48,549 nucleotides of DNA from Burkholderiales bacterium 70-64 (lineage in GTDB: Bacteria > Pseudomonadota > Gammaproteobacteria > Burkholderiales > Burkholderiaceae_E), in the NCBI GenBank assembly GCA_001898645.1, contig MKUQ01000058.1, forward strand, positions 1 to 48,549. The letters are read 5' to 3'. The number at the start of each line of letters is the position of its first letter. The stretch's first letter is position 1. The notes below the pieces were generated by a model that was not told the origin of the DNA, made no database searches, and saw nothing but the letters and a program-made list of their open reading frames with translations. Shown piece by piece: positions 7,040 through 16,367 of the stretch. Position numbers and translations under genes: made by a program.

Positions 7040-10000
7040 TCAAGGGGTGTCCACATCGCCGCGAATCAGCAACGTGAAGTTGTCATCGGGCACGGATTCC
7101 GGCCCTTGCTGGACGGTGCGCACGACCCAGACCGGGAACTGCGCGCCGATGGTGTTGAAGCGCAGCACGTTGCCGGTCGCCCAGCCATTGCCCCAGCCGA
7201 GCGCCGGAAGAACGAAGTACGGCACGCCGGTCGCCGGGTTGTTGGGCGCGCAATCGGCGCTGGTGTTGCCGGTGGCAATCACGCCGACGTTCTCGCCGAT
7301 GACCTCGAACGAGGTGCTGTTGGTGAGGCGAACGATCCAGCGCTCGGTCAGCGCGCCGCGATTGGTCACCCGGATCGGGTACTGCGTGTTGTTGAAGGTC
7401 GCGGTCGCCGAACTGCCCGACAAGGCATCCGACCACGCGCCGCTCCACGTTGACTGGTCGAACACCAGACTGACGCGGGCGAACAGGTCACCGGCGACCA
7501 GGGCGCTGGAGACGTGACTGCCGGATGTCGGATCGCCAGGGCTGGCGAGGGGATATTCGTGTGTCAATGCCCGGGTGAAGCTGATCTCACCGCTGATCTG
7601 CACGTCGCGCACCACGGCCATGTCCTCGATGCGGTGTTCGATGGTCACCGGTTGGCTGTAGCTCGCGACGTTGGTGAACGTGACGGTGCCCGCTTCCAGA
7701 TCGGTGGTGTAGCCGGTGTTGATCACCGCTGCGTCGTGGCCTACGACGCGCACGCGCGACAGGCGCACCCGGGCGCAGTTGATGGTCTGGCCGTTGCCGA
7801 CCGAGGTGGTGATCTTGCCGGTGTGGCCCACCACGGCGAAGCCACCCGGGCGAAAGATCGGCACGCGCCCGTCGCTGGGCAGCCGCACCGGATCGATGCC
7901 GAGCAGATCGGCATCCAGCGGCAAGTAGCTGTAGGCCACCGCGCTGTAGCGCACGCTGGAGGCGGCCACCGGTTCGGGCCGGAAAATCTTGCCGTCCGCG
8001 CCCACCCGGTCGGCGGCGTACCACGGCTGACTCTCGTTTCCGGCGGCCGTCACCATCGTGCCGAAGCGCACCCGCACCAGACCGGTCTCGTAGTCGACGC
8101 TGCCGCTGATGCCGGTCGCCTCGATCTTGCCGTCGATCCCGGCGGTCACGTTTTGCGTGCCACCGACTGCGCGGGCGTACTGGATCGACAGAGACCCCGG
8201 GCGCAGCGGAGCCGCGCCGCTACGGAACACGTACTCGCTGGAGATGTTCTCACCCACCGTGGTCACGCAACTGGCACGCGCAATCGCGTTGTTCGTGCCT
8301 GCCGTCCACGACGTCAGCGCCACGTCACCGGACAGGTAGTTGATCGTGCCGCGCGTGACCCAGCCGCTGGTGGTGAACTCGCGCAGCGTGCCCTGGCCGT
8401 TGTCGCCCCAGGGCTGTGCGCCACTGATCGTCAGCAGCACCGTGCCCGTCACCACCTGGGCATTCACCCCCGGCACCAACTTGAAAGCCGGGAGGAACTG
8501 GAAGGTCTCGGACTGGTTGCTGGTCGAGCCTGCGCTGTTGTAGCGCAGCTTCACGTAGCCCGATTCGTCGTTGGGGTACAGCGACGGGGCGCTCACATAG
8601 GTGATGCCGCTGTAGTTCAACCGCCAACGGCCGGTGCCGGCGATAGCCGATGCCGTGTAGTTCGGACGCGGAATCCGGACGGTCACGTCAGGGTTGAACA
8701 TCACCTCGCCGGTGGCGTAATTGACCGTGCCGATATTGCCGCCGTTGAGCACGACGTTGCCGCTGCCGTCGTCGCGGGCGATCTGGGTCGGATCGCGCCA
8801 CGCGGCCTGCACGCCCATCTCCTGCAGTTGCGCGAGGGTGTAGGCCCCGAGCACGGAGGTGTCGGTCAGGGTATCCCACTCGACTTCGAGCGAGCCCGGC
8901 TCGATGGCTCCGAGGGATGCTGTCACCGGCACCAGCCCCGAGCCGTTGCGGGACGGATGCGCGAACGAGTCTTCCTGCTTGGGGCCTGCCACGTAGCTAA
9001 CGGTGAGCTGCGTGCCGACCGAGGGCAGCACGTTGGGCGCGAAGTCGACGCGGTTCTGCGCGACGCTCAAGCTGCCGGTGGCCGCTCCGGACAGTACGCC
9101 AGAGGTGGCCGCCGTTGCCGTCTTGGTGCCGCTGTACTCCCAGGACACGGTGAGCGATCCGGGTTGCACCGCCGTCCCTGCAGGCGGGTTCAGTGCGAGG
9201 CTCTGGGTGGCCTTCAGGGTTGTCGACGCCTGCTGCGTCTCCTGCGTCGGCACGTTCCAGGTCAGGACGAGCGAACTGCCCACGTCGGGCAGGGCCCCCA
9301 ACGTCACGACGAACGCGCCGGTGTTCCGATTGAAGGTACCCGCGCCGTAGCTGGTGTCCAGTCCCTTGAGCGAACCGTTCCCGCCATCGGACAGCACGTA
9401 CCAGCGTCCCTGCGCCATGTAGCTGATCGACAGCGTTCCGGGCTGCGGCACCGGGTTGACCGTGCCGACGTAGGACTGGCTGCGCGACTCCGGCGTGACC
9501 GGGATTTCCGAGCTTTGCGGCGCACGCAGAATTTGGGCGGCGGGCGTGTAGGTGACCGCCTTCGCGTTCGACATCGTGCCCGAGTTGAGGGTCAGGATGC
9601 CGTTGGCGTAGTCGATGGTGCCGACCGTGCCGCTGGTGGTCTTGAGCAGACCCGCGTCGTCGAAGATCGTGATGCCATCGGTCTGGATGGTCAGCGACCC
9701 CGGCAGGCAGCCACCCGGCAGGTTGAATTTGATGCTGGTCGTCCAGGCGTGACTGGCCGTGTAGCTCACCGCGACCACCCCTGGCACCGGCAATCCGGCG
9801 GCCGCGTAGGGAGGAACGAAGGAGATCGGCGTCTCGGTCTGCGCGCTCGGCACCAACTGCGTGTAGATCGAGGTGCCCTTGATCGTGAAGTCGCCGACTG
9901 CGGCGGCCTGCGTCAGCGGTACCACCCCGACGTAGGTTCCGGCGTCGGCCACGACCGTGTCGCGCACTTTGGTGCTGTTCGTGGCGCGGGTGAACGTCCG

Positions 10001-10624
10001 TGTCGCAGGCGAGCCGGTGAAGTCGTAGCGCAGCGCATCGCTGATGTCGACGGTGACGACGTTGGCCTTGTAGTCCTGGTCGCTGTTGTACGTAAAGGTG
10101 CGCTCGACCACCGAAACGGAGGTGGCCCGGATGTACTGCTCCTTCTGCGTGCCCAAGCCCTCGTTTTCGATCAAGACCAGTGTCTGCCCGACATTGGGGA
10201 TGGTGTCGGTGACGCGCTGGAAAATCTGGATCACGCGCTGACCCGCGATGTGGTTCTCGAACAGGTAGCCCGCCCACTCCGGCCCCTTGTTGAGGTAGGC
10301 CTCGATGCGCACTTGCGCCTGCTCGCGGGTGTCGAAGGTTTTTTCTGTGCTGAACAGCGTGACGCTGACCCGGGCATCTTGCGGCGGCTCGGCCACGATC
10401 ACGTTGGCCCCGAAGTAGGTGTCGGTGTCATCGGTCTGCACCGAAACGAAAGACTTGCGCAGATTGACCCGACCACCGGCCCGATCCAGCTCGGAGATGT
10501 CGGGGAAGATGGCGTTGGAGACGCCATCGGCAATGGTGTTGCCCGTGGGCGCGCCACCACCCTCGGGAACGTCCGCCATCACGGCGGACTTCAGCAGTTT
10601 CACGTCGCCGGATTGGATCGGCAT
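7040..10624 (-). CDS. Large repeat-containing tail protein, 1194 aa
   Basis: This is the second largest phage gene. The protein lacks transmembrane or enzymatic motifs and is built largely of beta-rich repeats of about 60-110 residues. Each repeat starts with a PGSL/PGTL-x-hydrophobic-S/E-Y/W motif and contains a G-T/S-hydrophobic-x-Y-x-TG-x-hydrophobic turn (for example GTIDYANG, GTVNYATG, GSVDYETG). At least five copies are recognisable between about residues 290 and 860. This suggests an elongated fibre or tail-tip scaffold. It follows a 135-residue minor tail gene by one base and directs four downstream tail-tip genes. There is no clear similarity to lambda gpJ. Confidence 0.6.
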   Translation of the reverse strand: MPIQSGDVKLLKSAVMADVPEGGGAPTGNTIADGVSNAIFPDISELDRAGGRVNLRKSFVSVQTDDTDTYFGANVIVAEPPQDARVSVTLFSTEKTFDTREQAQVRIEAYLNKGPEWAGYLFENHIAGQRVIQIFQRVTDTIPNVGQTLVLIENEGLGTQKEQYIRATSVSVVERTFTYNSDQDYKANVVTVDISDALRYDFTGSPATRTFTRATNSTKVRDTVVADAGTYVGVVPLTQAAAVGDFTIKGTSIYTQLVPSAQTETPISFVPPYAAAGLPVPGVVAVSYTASHAWTTSIKFNLPGGCLPGSLTIQTDGITIFDDAGLLKTTSGTVGTIDYANGILTLNSGTMSNAKAVTYTPAAQILRAPQSSEIPVTPESRSQSYVGTVNPVPQPGTLSISYMAQGRWYVLSDGGNGSLKGLDTSYGAGTFNRNTGAFVVTLGALPDVGSSLVLTWNVPTQETQQASTTLKATQSLALNPPAGTAVQPGSLTVSWEYSGTKTATAATSGVLSGAATGSLSVAQNRVDFAPNVLPSVGTQLTVSYVAGPKQEDSFAHPSRNGSGLVPVTASLGAIEPGSLEVEWDTLTDTSVLGAYTLAQLQEMGVQAAWRDPTQIARDDGSGNVVLNGGNIGTVNYATGEVMFNPDVTVRIPRPNYTASAIAGTGRWRLNYSGITYVSAPSLYPNDESGYVKLRYNSAGSTSNQSETFQFLPAFKLVPGVNAQVVTGTVLLTISGAQPWGDNGQGTLREFTTSGWVTRGTINYLSGDVALTSWTAGTNNAIARASCVTTVGENISSEYVFRSGAAPLRPGSLSIQYARAVGGTQNVTAGIDGKIEATGISGSVDYETGLVRVRFGTMVTAAGNESQPWYAADRVGADGKIFRPEPVAASSVRYSAVAYSYLPLDADLLGIDPVRLPSDGRVPIFRPGGFAVVGHTGKITTSVGNGQTINCARVRLSRVRVVGHDAAVINTGYTTDLEAGTVTFTNVASYSQPVTIEHRIEDMAVVRDVQISGEISFTRALTHEYPLASPGDPTSGSHVSSALVAGDLFARVSLVFDQSTWSGAWSDALSGSSATATFNNTQYPIRVTNRGALTERWIVRLTNSTSFEVIGENVGVIATGNTSADCAPNNPATGVPYFVLPALGWGNGWATGNVLRFNTIGAQFPVWVVRTVQQGPESVPDDNFTLLIRGDVDTP

Positions 10625-10625
10625 T

Positions 10626-11033
10626 TCAGATCTCCAGGAATCGCAGGGTCAGGCGATAGAAGTCGGTGTCGGCGCGAGCCGGGATGCCCAGCACCGGTTC
10701 GGATTCGATGGGGGTGTCGCCGTGACGAAAGGCCACGGTGAACGAGCGACCATCAGCGAAGGTCAGCGCGAACCGCCCCGTGGTGTTGCTGACCGGGAAC
10801 GCAGCCCAGGCACGCAGCTGCTCGACCGTGGCGCGCGTGACCCACGCCATATCGGGCGCACCCACCAGCGTGATGGGGCGACCTGCTTGCCGAGTCGCAG
10901 ACTGGATCAGCAAGGCTCCGGTGATGAGGTAGGACGCGGACGCCACGGCAGGCGTCCAGGCGTGCTCATCGCTCCACAGCAAATCGTCGGGCAGCGGCAA
11001 GGCCACCTCATCGGAGAGGTTCTTCAGTTGCAT
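10626..11033 (-). CDS. Minor tail protein, 135 aa
   Basis: The start ATG at 11033 gives MQLKNLSDEV; an in-frame upstream ATG would overlap the tape-measure gene end. The pattern (LITGALLIQSATRQAGRPITL, TFADGRSFTVAFRH, FYRLTLRFLEI) is that of small beta-rich proteins that follow the tape measure in many siphophages, where they link the tape measure to the tail tip. No family name is assigned with confidence. Confidence 0.55.
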   Translation of the reverse strand: MQLKNLSDEVALPLPDDLLWSDEHAWTPAVASASYLITGALLIQSATRQAGRPITLVGAPDMAWVTRATVEQLRAWAAFPVSNTTGRFALTFADGRSFTVAFRHGDTPIESEPVLGIPARADTDFYRLTLRFLEI

Positions 11034-11043
11034 CGGAATGGAC

Positions 11044-14000
11044 TCAGACTGCTCGGGTGCGAGCAGCATCAAGAAGTTGCAGAAGGCGCGACTCGTCGCG
11101 CGCATCGACGGAGGCGTTGACCTTGCGGTCGCCCGAGGACAGTTCCACGCGTACCGTGCGGCTGGGCCCGGCATCGGTCGCCAACACCGGCCGGGCCAAC
11201 CGCGAGCCGCTGGGCTGAACCAAGCCACCCGTGGCGAAGCCCTGAACGCCCGCAAGCGCGCGACCGGCCAATGCCTGCGCCGGGGCGGACAGGTTGTTGA
11301 TCGCTTCGAAGAAGCCAGCGCCGTAACGGGACACGGCATCCTTGTTCACGACGAACTCGCCCGGCGTGAGCATCGCCGGGACGGTGTCGGACTTGGCCAT
11401 GCCACCGCGCCGGTAGAACTCCCCCTGGTTCTGTTCCATGTAGTCGATCAGCTCGCGCTCCAGGTCTTTGCCCCAGAGCAGCGGCTGAGCCATCGCCTGC
11501 CGCCACGTCTGCTTGATGCGCTCCAAGTTCTGGCGCTCGTTGCCGGTGAGCTGCTTGCGGCTGATGAAATCCTCCAGCGCACGCCGATCCTGCTGGGCCT
11601 GTTTGCCGTAGCTCTCCATCGTCTTGCTGCGCATGTCCAGGCTGACCGAGGCACCGTAGTTCCACTGGAGCCAGTTGGTGTACTCGTTCATGCCCTGCAG
11701 GCCGAGATCGATCATCTTCATCGCCTCGACCGCTTCGCGGTTCTTCTTCGGGGGGCTGGGCTTGCCATCCGAATTGCCGCCCGCTGAACTGCCATTGCCA
11801 GAAGCCAGCACGCGGCCGCCGACGGCGAATCGGGCGACACCATTGGCCAGACGCGAGAGCGCACCGCCGCCGTATTTCTGCACCGCAGCCTTGCGAATCA
11901 CGAAGGCACCGGCGTCCAAAGTGCGCGGCACGGTGTCGTGGTGGCCGGAGCCGGGAACCGAGCCACCGCTCATCCGGGGAAAGGCCGGGGCCACCGCGCC
12001 GCCGTCGGCAAAGCGGCGCACGCCGCTACCGACCAGACCGCCGGTGGCATTCGTTTCCACCTTCGTCACGTAGATCGTGTGCGTGCTCGAGGTGTTGGCC
12101 CCGTTCAGGCTCATGATCTCGGCGCGGGCCGCTTCGGCATTGGTGCTGACCTGATGCCGAGATTCGGTCTGGATGCGATCCAGCGCCTTGATCTGGCCTT
12201 CGACGTTGGTGATCGCGGCCTGCGCCTTCTCGGTGGCCACCTTCAGCTCGAATTGCGAGTTCTGGTCGGCGTAGGTCTTGAGCTTGGCCAGCGCCTCCTT
12301 GGCCTTGGACACGTCCGCATCGACGGGCAGCGTCTTGCCTTCTTTCAGTAGCTGTTCGTATTGCTGCAGCTTCTTCTCGGCCTCCTGCAAGTCGGCCTGA
12401 ATCTTGAGCAGGTACTCCTTCTCGGCCAGCGCCTTGTCCAGATCGGCGATGGCCTTGTCGAAACGCGCGGTGTCGGCGTCGATGGTGACCTTCAGACCGT
12501 CCTTCAGCTTCGCGGTGATCTGGTCGATCTGCGACTCCGTCTGCGCGAGCGTGCGGCTGATTTCCTCGCGCGCCGAGAGTGCCGACTGCGCCGCCGTCTG
12601 GTGGGCCTTGGCCTCGGCGTCCAGCGTCTTGTTCAGAATCTCCTCCGACTCGCGGATGCGCTGGATGGCTTGATTGACTCCATCCTTGCCCTGTGCGATC
12701 TGCGCATCGGCATCCTTGGTCTTCTGGGCCAGTTCGGCGCGCAACTGGTCGGCCTGTCGCATCAGGGCTTCGGCCTGCGCGTATTCCTGCTTGCGATAGG
12801 CATCGCGTGATTGCGATTCCAACTGGGTGACCTGTGACACTGCCTGCTCGGACTGCTTGCGGGCGTCCTCACCGCGCTTGGCCTCGCTGGTTTGCGAGCT
12901 GGCCACCTGCGCGGCCAGATCCATTGCCTTCTGCGCCAGCTGCCGGGCCTGCTCGAACTCACCGCTGGCCAGCGCCTCGCGGGCCTTCTCCTGGTACTCG
13001 GCGATCTGGCGCTTGCGGTCTTCCGTGGCCTCGAAGTCGGTCATGCCCTGACGACGGATGTCGCGGACACGTTCCTCCGTCGTCATCGAGAGCTGACGCT
13101 TTTCCTCCTCGATGCGCTTGATCTCGGCCAGATGCCGGTTGGCTTCGGCGTTGAGCGCGTCGATGTGCTGACGGTACTCGGCCAACGCCTGCGTCATCGT
13201 CTGGCGCTTGGTGGCCAGGATTTCGTTTTCGACACGCGTGACGTTGGCCGCGCGCTCGGCCTCGGTTTGCCCGTCACGGCGCGCCGCTTCGATCTTGGCG
13301 CGGGATTCATCGTCGATCAGCTTCAACGCGTCCGTCGTGGCCTGCCGCCGCAGCGTGGTCTGCTGGGTCAGCGCATCGGTCAGCAGTTGCGTCGACTTGG
13401 TGATCAGCGCCGCTTCGGACTGCTTGGACGTCTCCAGCGCCGACTGCTCCTGCTGGTAGCGTGCCTTTACGGCCTCGATCTGGCGCTGCAGGTTGGCCTC
13501 GACGATGGAGGTCAGCCCCTTGTACGCCTCGGCCATCTTGGCGGTGGCGTCGTTGACCGTCTGGTTGGCCTTGCCCACGGCTTGCTCGACCTCGCCAAGG
13601 CGGGACTTCAATTTCTCCAGCGCGCTGTGAACGGCCTCGATGCCGCGACCGACCGCTTCCTGCGTGCCTTGGCGCACGGCCTCCAGCCGCTTGGCGATTT
13701 CCTCGGCAGCGGTCGCGGCGGTGTTCATCGCGCCCTTGGCGGCGTCAGCCCCCTTGGTCGCGTCGGCGTACATCTGCGCGAAGATCTGGTTCATCTCCGC
13801 GAGCCGGGCTTGGTGGCGCTTGGTGGCCTCGGCAATCGTGTCCGACGTGAAGATGGCGGCGAAAGCCTCCCAGCGGTAGCGCAATTGCTCGACCGCCTTG
13901 ACCAGCACCTCGACCATGAAGATGCCCGCCTTGCGGACGATCTCGAATTTCTCCGACAGCCACGTCCCGATTTCCCAGCCGACCAGGAAGGCCCCGAGCA

Positions 14001-15087
14001 CCGCAAACGCCGTCTTGAGCACGCCGACGCTGGCCACGGCCGCCGACACCGACAGGTTGGCCGTCGTCCAGGCGGCAGCGGTGGCGCTGGCGGCCGTGAC
14101 GGCGGCCGCACCGGCGGTTTGCCACGCGGTGATAAGCGCCGGGATCAGTCGGTAAATCAGCACGGCCAGGCCGACTTCGGCGATACGCTTCAACCACTGC
14201 ATCACGGTGTCGAGGTTCTGCGCCAGCCACGTCAGGGCCTCGGCCAGCTTCTTGGTCAGCCCGGTCGATTCGTCGACCTTGTTGATCCACTGCCCGAAGG
14301 CATTGCGCAAGCGCTCGAAGGCTTGGCTCACCGTCTGCGGCAGTTGCGCGTACTCGGCTGACAGCTTGTCCTTCTGCGAGAGCAGCGCGTTGACCACCAC
14401 GTCGGCGGTCAGGCGGCCTTCCTCGGCCAGCTTGCGCAGCCGTCCGATGGGCACGTTCAAACCATCGGCCAGGGCCTGTGCCAGACGGGGGCTGTTTTCG
14501 ACAACGGAGTTGAACTCCTCGCCACGCAACACCCCGGATGCGAGCGCCTGACCGAACTGCAGCAAGGAGGACTGCGCTTCGGTGGCCGATGCACCCGACA
14601 GGCGCAACGCCTGCGAGATGCTTTCGGTGATCGTGAGCGCGTCCTTCTGTTCGCCGCCCAGCATCCGCACGGCCTGCTGGAGCTTGCCGTACAGCGTGGC
14701 CGTTTCCTGGATCGGCACGCCGATGCGCTGGGCAATGTCGAACAGGGCCGCTTGCGCGGTCGTGAACTCACGCTGGCCCGCCGTGGCCAGTTTCAGGCGC
14801 GCGGACATCATGTTCCAGGCATCGGCGATCTGGACGATCTCCTGCACCTTGCCAGCGGCCCAGTTGATCGACAAAAAAGCCAGCAACTGCGTCTTGGCTG
14901 TGGCGACCTGATCGCCGAAGGCCGACATCCCCGCCTTGACCTCGGCCATTCCGGCGGCAGCCTTGGCCCCGGCGGTCTTGGCGGTGGCCGAAAGCTCACC
15001 GAGACTGCGCTCGGCGGACGTGATGGCGCGTTTGAGCCCGTCGTCGGCCCCTTCGAGCGCGACGAGGATGGAAATTCGCTTGGCCAT
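11044..15087 (-). CDS. Phage tail tape measure protein
   Basis: This 1347-residue protein spans the lumen of the tail tube and sets its length; by the usual ~0.15 nm per residue it implies a tail of about 200 nm. The N-terminal ~300 residues show the tape-measure domain (FGDQVATAKTQLLAFLSINWAAGKVQEIVQIADAW..., VQNSPRLAQALADGLN-like). A hydrophobic stretch (about 295-365) could insert into membrane, and long Lys/Gln/Glu/Ala-rich coiled coils follow (about 450-1010). The C-terminal third contains two similar RADGGxVP / PAMLTPGEFVV-type segments typical of tape-measure ends. It follows a 214-residue tail gene by 3 bp. Confidence 0.92.
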   Translation of the reverse strand: MAKRISILVALEGADDGLKRAITSAERSLGELSATAKTAGAKAAAGMAEVKAGMSAFGDQVATAKTQLLAFLSINWAAGKVQEIVQIADAWNMMSARLKLATAGQREFTTAQAALFDIAQRIGVPIQETATLYGKLQQAVRMLGGEQKDALTITESISQALRLSGASATEAQSSLLQFGQALASGVLRGEEFNSVVENSPRLAQALADGLNVPIGRLRKLAEEGRLTADVVVNALLSQKDKLSAEYAQLPQTVSQAFERLRNAFGQWINKVDESTGLTKKLAEALTWLAQNLDTVMQWLKRIAEVGLAVLIYRLIPALITAWQTAGAAAVTAASATAAAWTTANLSVSAAVASVGVLKTAFAVLGAFLVGWEIGTWLSEKFEIVRKAGIFMVEVLVKAVEQLRYRWEAFAAIFTSDTIAEATKRHQARLAEMNQIFAQMYADATKGADAAKGAMNTAATAAEEIAKRLEAVRQGTQEAVGRGIEAVHSALEKLKSRLGEVEQAVGKANQTVNDATAKMAEAYKGLTSIVEANLQRQIEAVKARYQQEQSALETSKQSEAALITKSTQLLTDALTQQTTLRRQATTDALKLIDDESRAKIEAARRDGQTEAERAANVTRVENEILATKRQTMTQALAEYRQHIDALNAEANRHLAEIKRIEEEKRQLSMTTEERVRDIRRQGMTDFEATEDRKRQIAEYQEKAREALASGEFEQARQLAQKAMDLAAQVASSQTSEAKRGEDARKQSEQAVSQVTQLESQSRDAYRKQEYAQAEALMRQADQLRAELAQKTKDADAQIAQGKDGVNQAIQRIRESEEILNKTLDAEAKAHQTAAQSALSAREEISRTLAQTESQIDQITAKLKDGLKVTIDADTARFDKAIADLDKALAEKEYLLKIQADLQEAEKKLQQYEQLLKEGKTLPVDADVSKAKEALAKLKTYADQNSQFELKVATEKAQAAITNVEGQIKALDRIQTESRHQVSTNAEAARAEIMSLNGANTSSTHTIYVTKVETNATGGLVGSGVRRFADGGAVAPAFPRMSGGSVPGSGHHDTVPRTLDAGAFVIRKAAVQKYGGGALSRLANGVARFAVGGRVLASGNGSSAGGNSDGKPSPPKKNREAVEAMKMIDLGLQGMNEYTNWLQWNYGASVSLDMRSKTMESYGKQAQQDRRALEDFISRKQLTGNERQNLERIKQTWRQAMAQPLLWGKDLERELIDYMEQNQGEFYRRGGMAKSDTVPAMLTPGEFVVNKDAVSRYGAGFFEAINNLSAPAQALAGRALAGVQGFATGGLVQPSGSRLARPVLATDAGPSRTVRVELSSGDRKVNASVDARDESRLLQLLDAARTRAV

Positions 15088-15090
15088 GAA

Positions 15091-15735
15091 TCAGTCCACC
15101 GTGCTGATCTGCTTCTCGACCTCGGCCGCCAGACGCGGGATGCGACCCGCGACCAGACGCTCTACGTCGATGCGCTTCCTGAGCGCGACCTTGGGCACCA
15201 AGACGGCGATGGGCACGTCCGCACCGCGCTTGATGCGCTTGATGCCCTCGGCCTTGCGGTAGCGGCGCTTGAAGCCCGCCAGTGGCCGGTCGTGCTCTTT
15301 GATGTTCTCGGCCATCAGGACGATGTTCCCCTTTGCGTTCTTGATGAAATAGGCATTGCCACCGCGCATCAGCTCGGCGATCTGCGCCTTGAAGCGCTTG
15401 CGTCCAACCCGTCCGTGCAACGGAATCAACATCCGACCGGCGATCAGACCGCCGGTCTCGTGCATCCCCGACCACGGAATGCGCGAGCCCACGTAGAGCG
15501 CGGGCAGCCGGTTCGGGTCTTTGTCCAGCACCTTGGCGGTGAAGCCCTTGAGGAAGGACTTCTTGACCACGGCCATCTGGCTTGCGACGTGGCTGCGCAC
15601 GTCCTGCTTGAGTTCGACCGCCTCACTGGCGATGGCACGTGCGACTGCCTTCTTGACCTTGTCACGGAACTCGCCGCCCCAGCGGCGCAATTGCGCCTGG
15701 GCGGCAGCGCTATCGATCTGGACGGAAATTTTCAT
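15091..15735 (-). CDS. Minor tail/virion protein, 214 aa (DUF6441-like)
   Basis: This is a basic, Lys/Arg-rich protein (MKISVQIDSAAAQAQLRRWGGEFRDKVKKAVARAI...) with an N-terminal helix-rich segment and a beta-rich centre (LYVGSRIPWSGMHETGGLI, MLIPLHGR). It resembles a phage family placed between tail chaperones and tape measure; the DUF6441 name is from memory and tentative. It may help tail tube or tape-measure assembly. It ends 3 bp before the tape-measure gene and starts 18 bp after the frameshifted chaperone stop. Confidence 0.55.
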   Translation of the reverse strand: MKISVQIDSAAAQAQLRRWGGEFRDKVKKAVARAIASEAVELKQDVRSHVASQMAVVKKSFLKGFTAKVLDKDPNRLPALYVGSRIPWSGMHETGGLIAGRMLIPLHGRVGRKRFKAQIAELMRGGNAYFIKNAKGNIVLMAENIKEHDRPLAGFKRRYRKAEGIKRIKRGADVPIAVLVPKVALRKRIDVERLVAGRIPRLAAEVEKQISTVD

Positions 15736-15753
15736 AACTGCGGCGCATGGTCG

Positions 15754-16355
15754 TCAGACACGGTCGGTGGCCTTGTCGGTGAGGCGGTCGAGGGTCTGGT
15801 CGAGGTGGCGGGCATCGCCGCGCGTGCCGATGGCAATCACGGACAGCAGCCGCGCATCCCGGGCCGCATCGGTGCGCGCAGTCGCTGCAACGAAGCCGCG
15901 CACCTGCGCCAGGGTGTAGTCGAGGATGTCGGGCAGGCGGTGGCCGTGCTCGATCAGGTGCTGGACGGCATCGAACCAGCCGCCGCTTTCACGACGGGCG
16001 GCAGCTTCACTTGCGTGAACAGACCGTCGAGTTTCGGGACTACCGTCCGGGTAAAAAAATCGGCGTTCACCTCGATCACCTTGGCGGCCAGCAGGATTGC
16101 CTCGTCGGCGGCCAGCTCATCGACCCACGCGCGGGGTTTGCCGACCGCGATGGCGATGGCCGACAGCAGGTCGTCGCCACGCTCACCGAACAGCGCCAGC
16201 CAGTCGATGTCCGTGGCGGTGAGCTGCTGCATCACCGGCGAGATCGCCCGCAGGAAGCCGGGCATCTGCCCGACCTTCAGCGGTTTGATGGCCAGTGGCT
16301 CACCGTCGATGACCAGTTCGATGCTTTGCGGAATCAGGGTTTCCAGATCACTCAT
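15754..16355 (-). CDS. Tail assembly chaperone, frameshifted G-T fusion (-1 at T7)
   Basis: The zero-frame gene starts at 16355. At codon pair TTT TTT (16053-16058), preceded by T at 16059, the heptamer T TTT TTT is in exact X XXY YYZ register. A -1 slip opens a frame of 99 codons ending at TGA 15754-15756 with no internal stop. The extension contains WFDAVQHLIEHGHRLPDILDY and TLAQVRGFVAA, the pattern of phage T-domains that recruit the tube protein to the tape measure. The -1 frame contains no ATG start, so it cannot easily be made independently. The fusion would be 200 residues. The arrangement parallels lambda gpG/gpGT. Confidence 0.75.
15954..16355 (-). CDS. Tail assembly chaperone, short (G) form
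   Basis: This is the 133-residue zero-frame product. Its N-terminus (MSDLETLIPQSIELVIDGEPLAIKPL...) and the segment KVGQMPGFLRAISP, with helix-rich middle, match tail-assembly chaperones that coat the tape measure before tube polymerisation. It ends at 15954, well inside the -1 frame used for the longer form. It lies between the tube protein and the tape-measure region, the standard location for lambda G/T genes. Confidence 0.75.
   Translation of the reverse strand: MSDLETLIPQSIELVIDGEPLAIKPLKVGQMPGFLRAISPVMQQLTATDIDWLALFGERGDDLLSAIAIAVGKPRAWVDELAADEAILLAAKVIEVNADFFTRTVVPKLDGLFTQVKLPPVVKAAAGSMPSST
16053..16059 (-). promoter_or_regulatory. Programmed -1 ribosomal frameshift slippery site (T7)
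   Basis: Seven consecutive T on the minus strand sit with codon boundaries T|TTT|TTT. Both tRNA-Phe can re-pair after slipping back one base. It is the only such homopolymer run in the gene and lies upstream of the region where the -1 frame becomes conserved-looking. A small GGAC/GTCC hairpin is possible just downstream. Confidence 0.7.
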
Positions 16356-16367
16356 GGCTCACCCCGA

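Noticed and set aside
4836-10741. Very long open frames on the plus strand opposite the tail genes (4836-7517 and 7514-10741)
   Set aside because: High-GC codon bias of the real minus-strand genes leaves the opposite strand open; the translations are compositionally skewed (Arg/His/Gly/Val-rich) with no domain, and the minus frames encode recognisable tail proteins.
12892-14361. Leucine/arginine-rich plus-strand open frames opposite the tape measure gene
   Set aside because: Mirror image of the coiled-coil coding bias in the tape measure; no start signals or homology.
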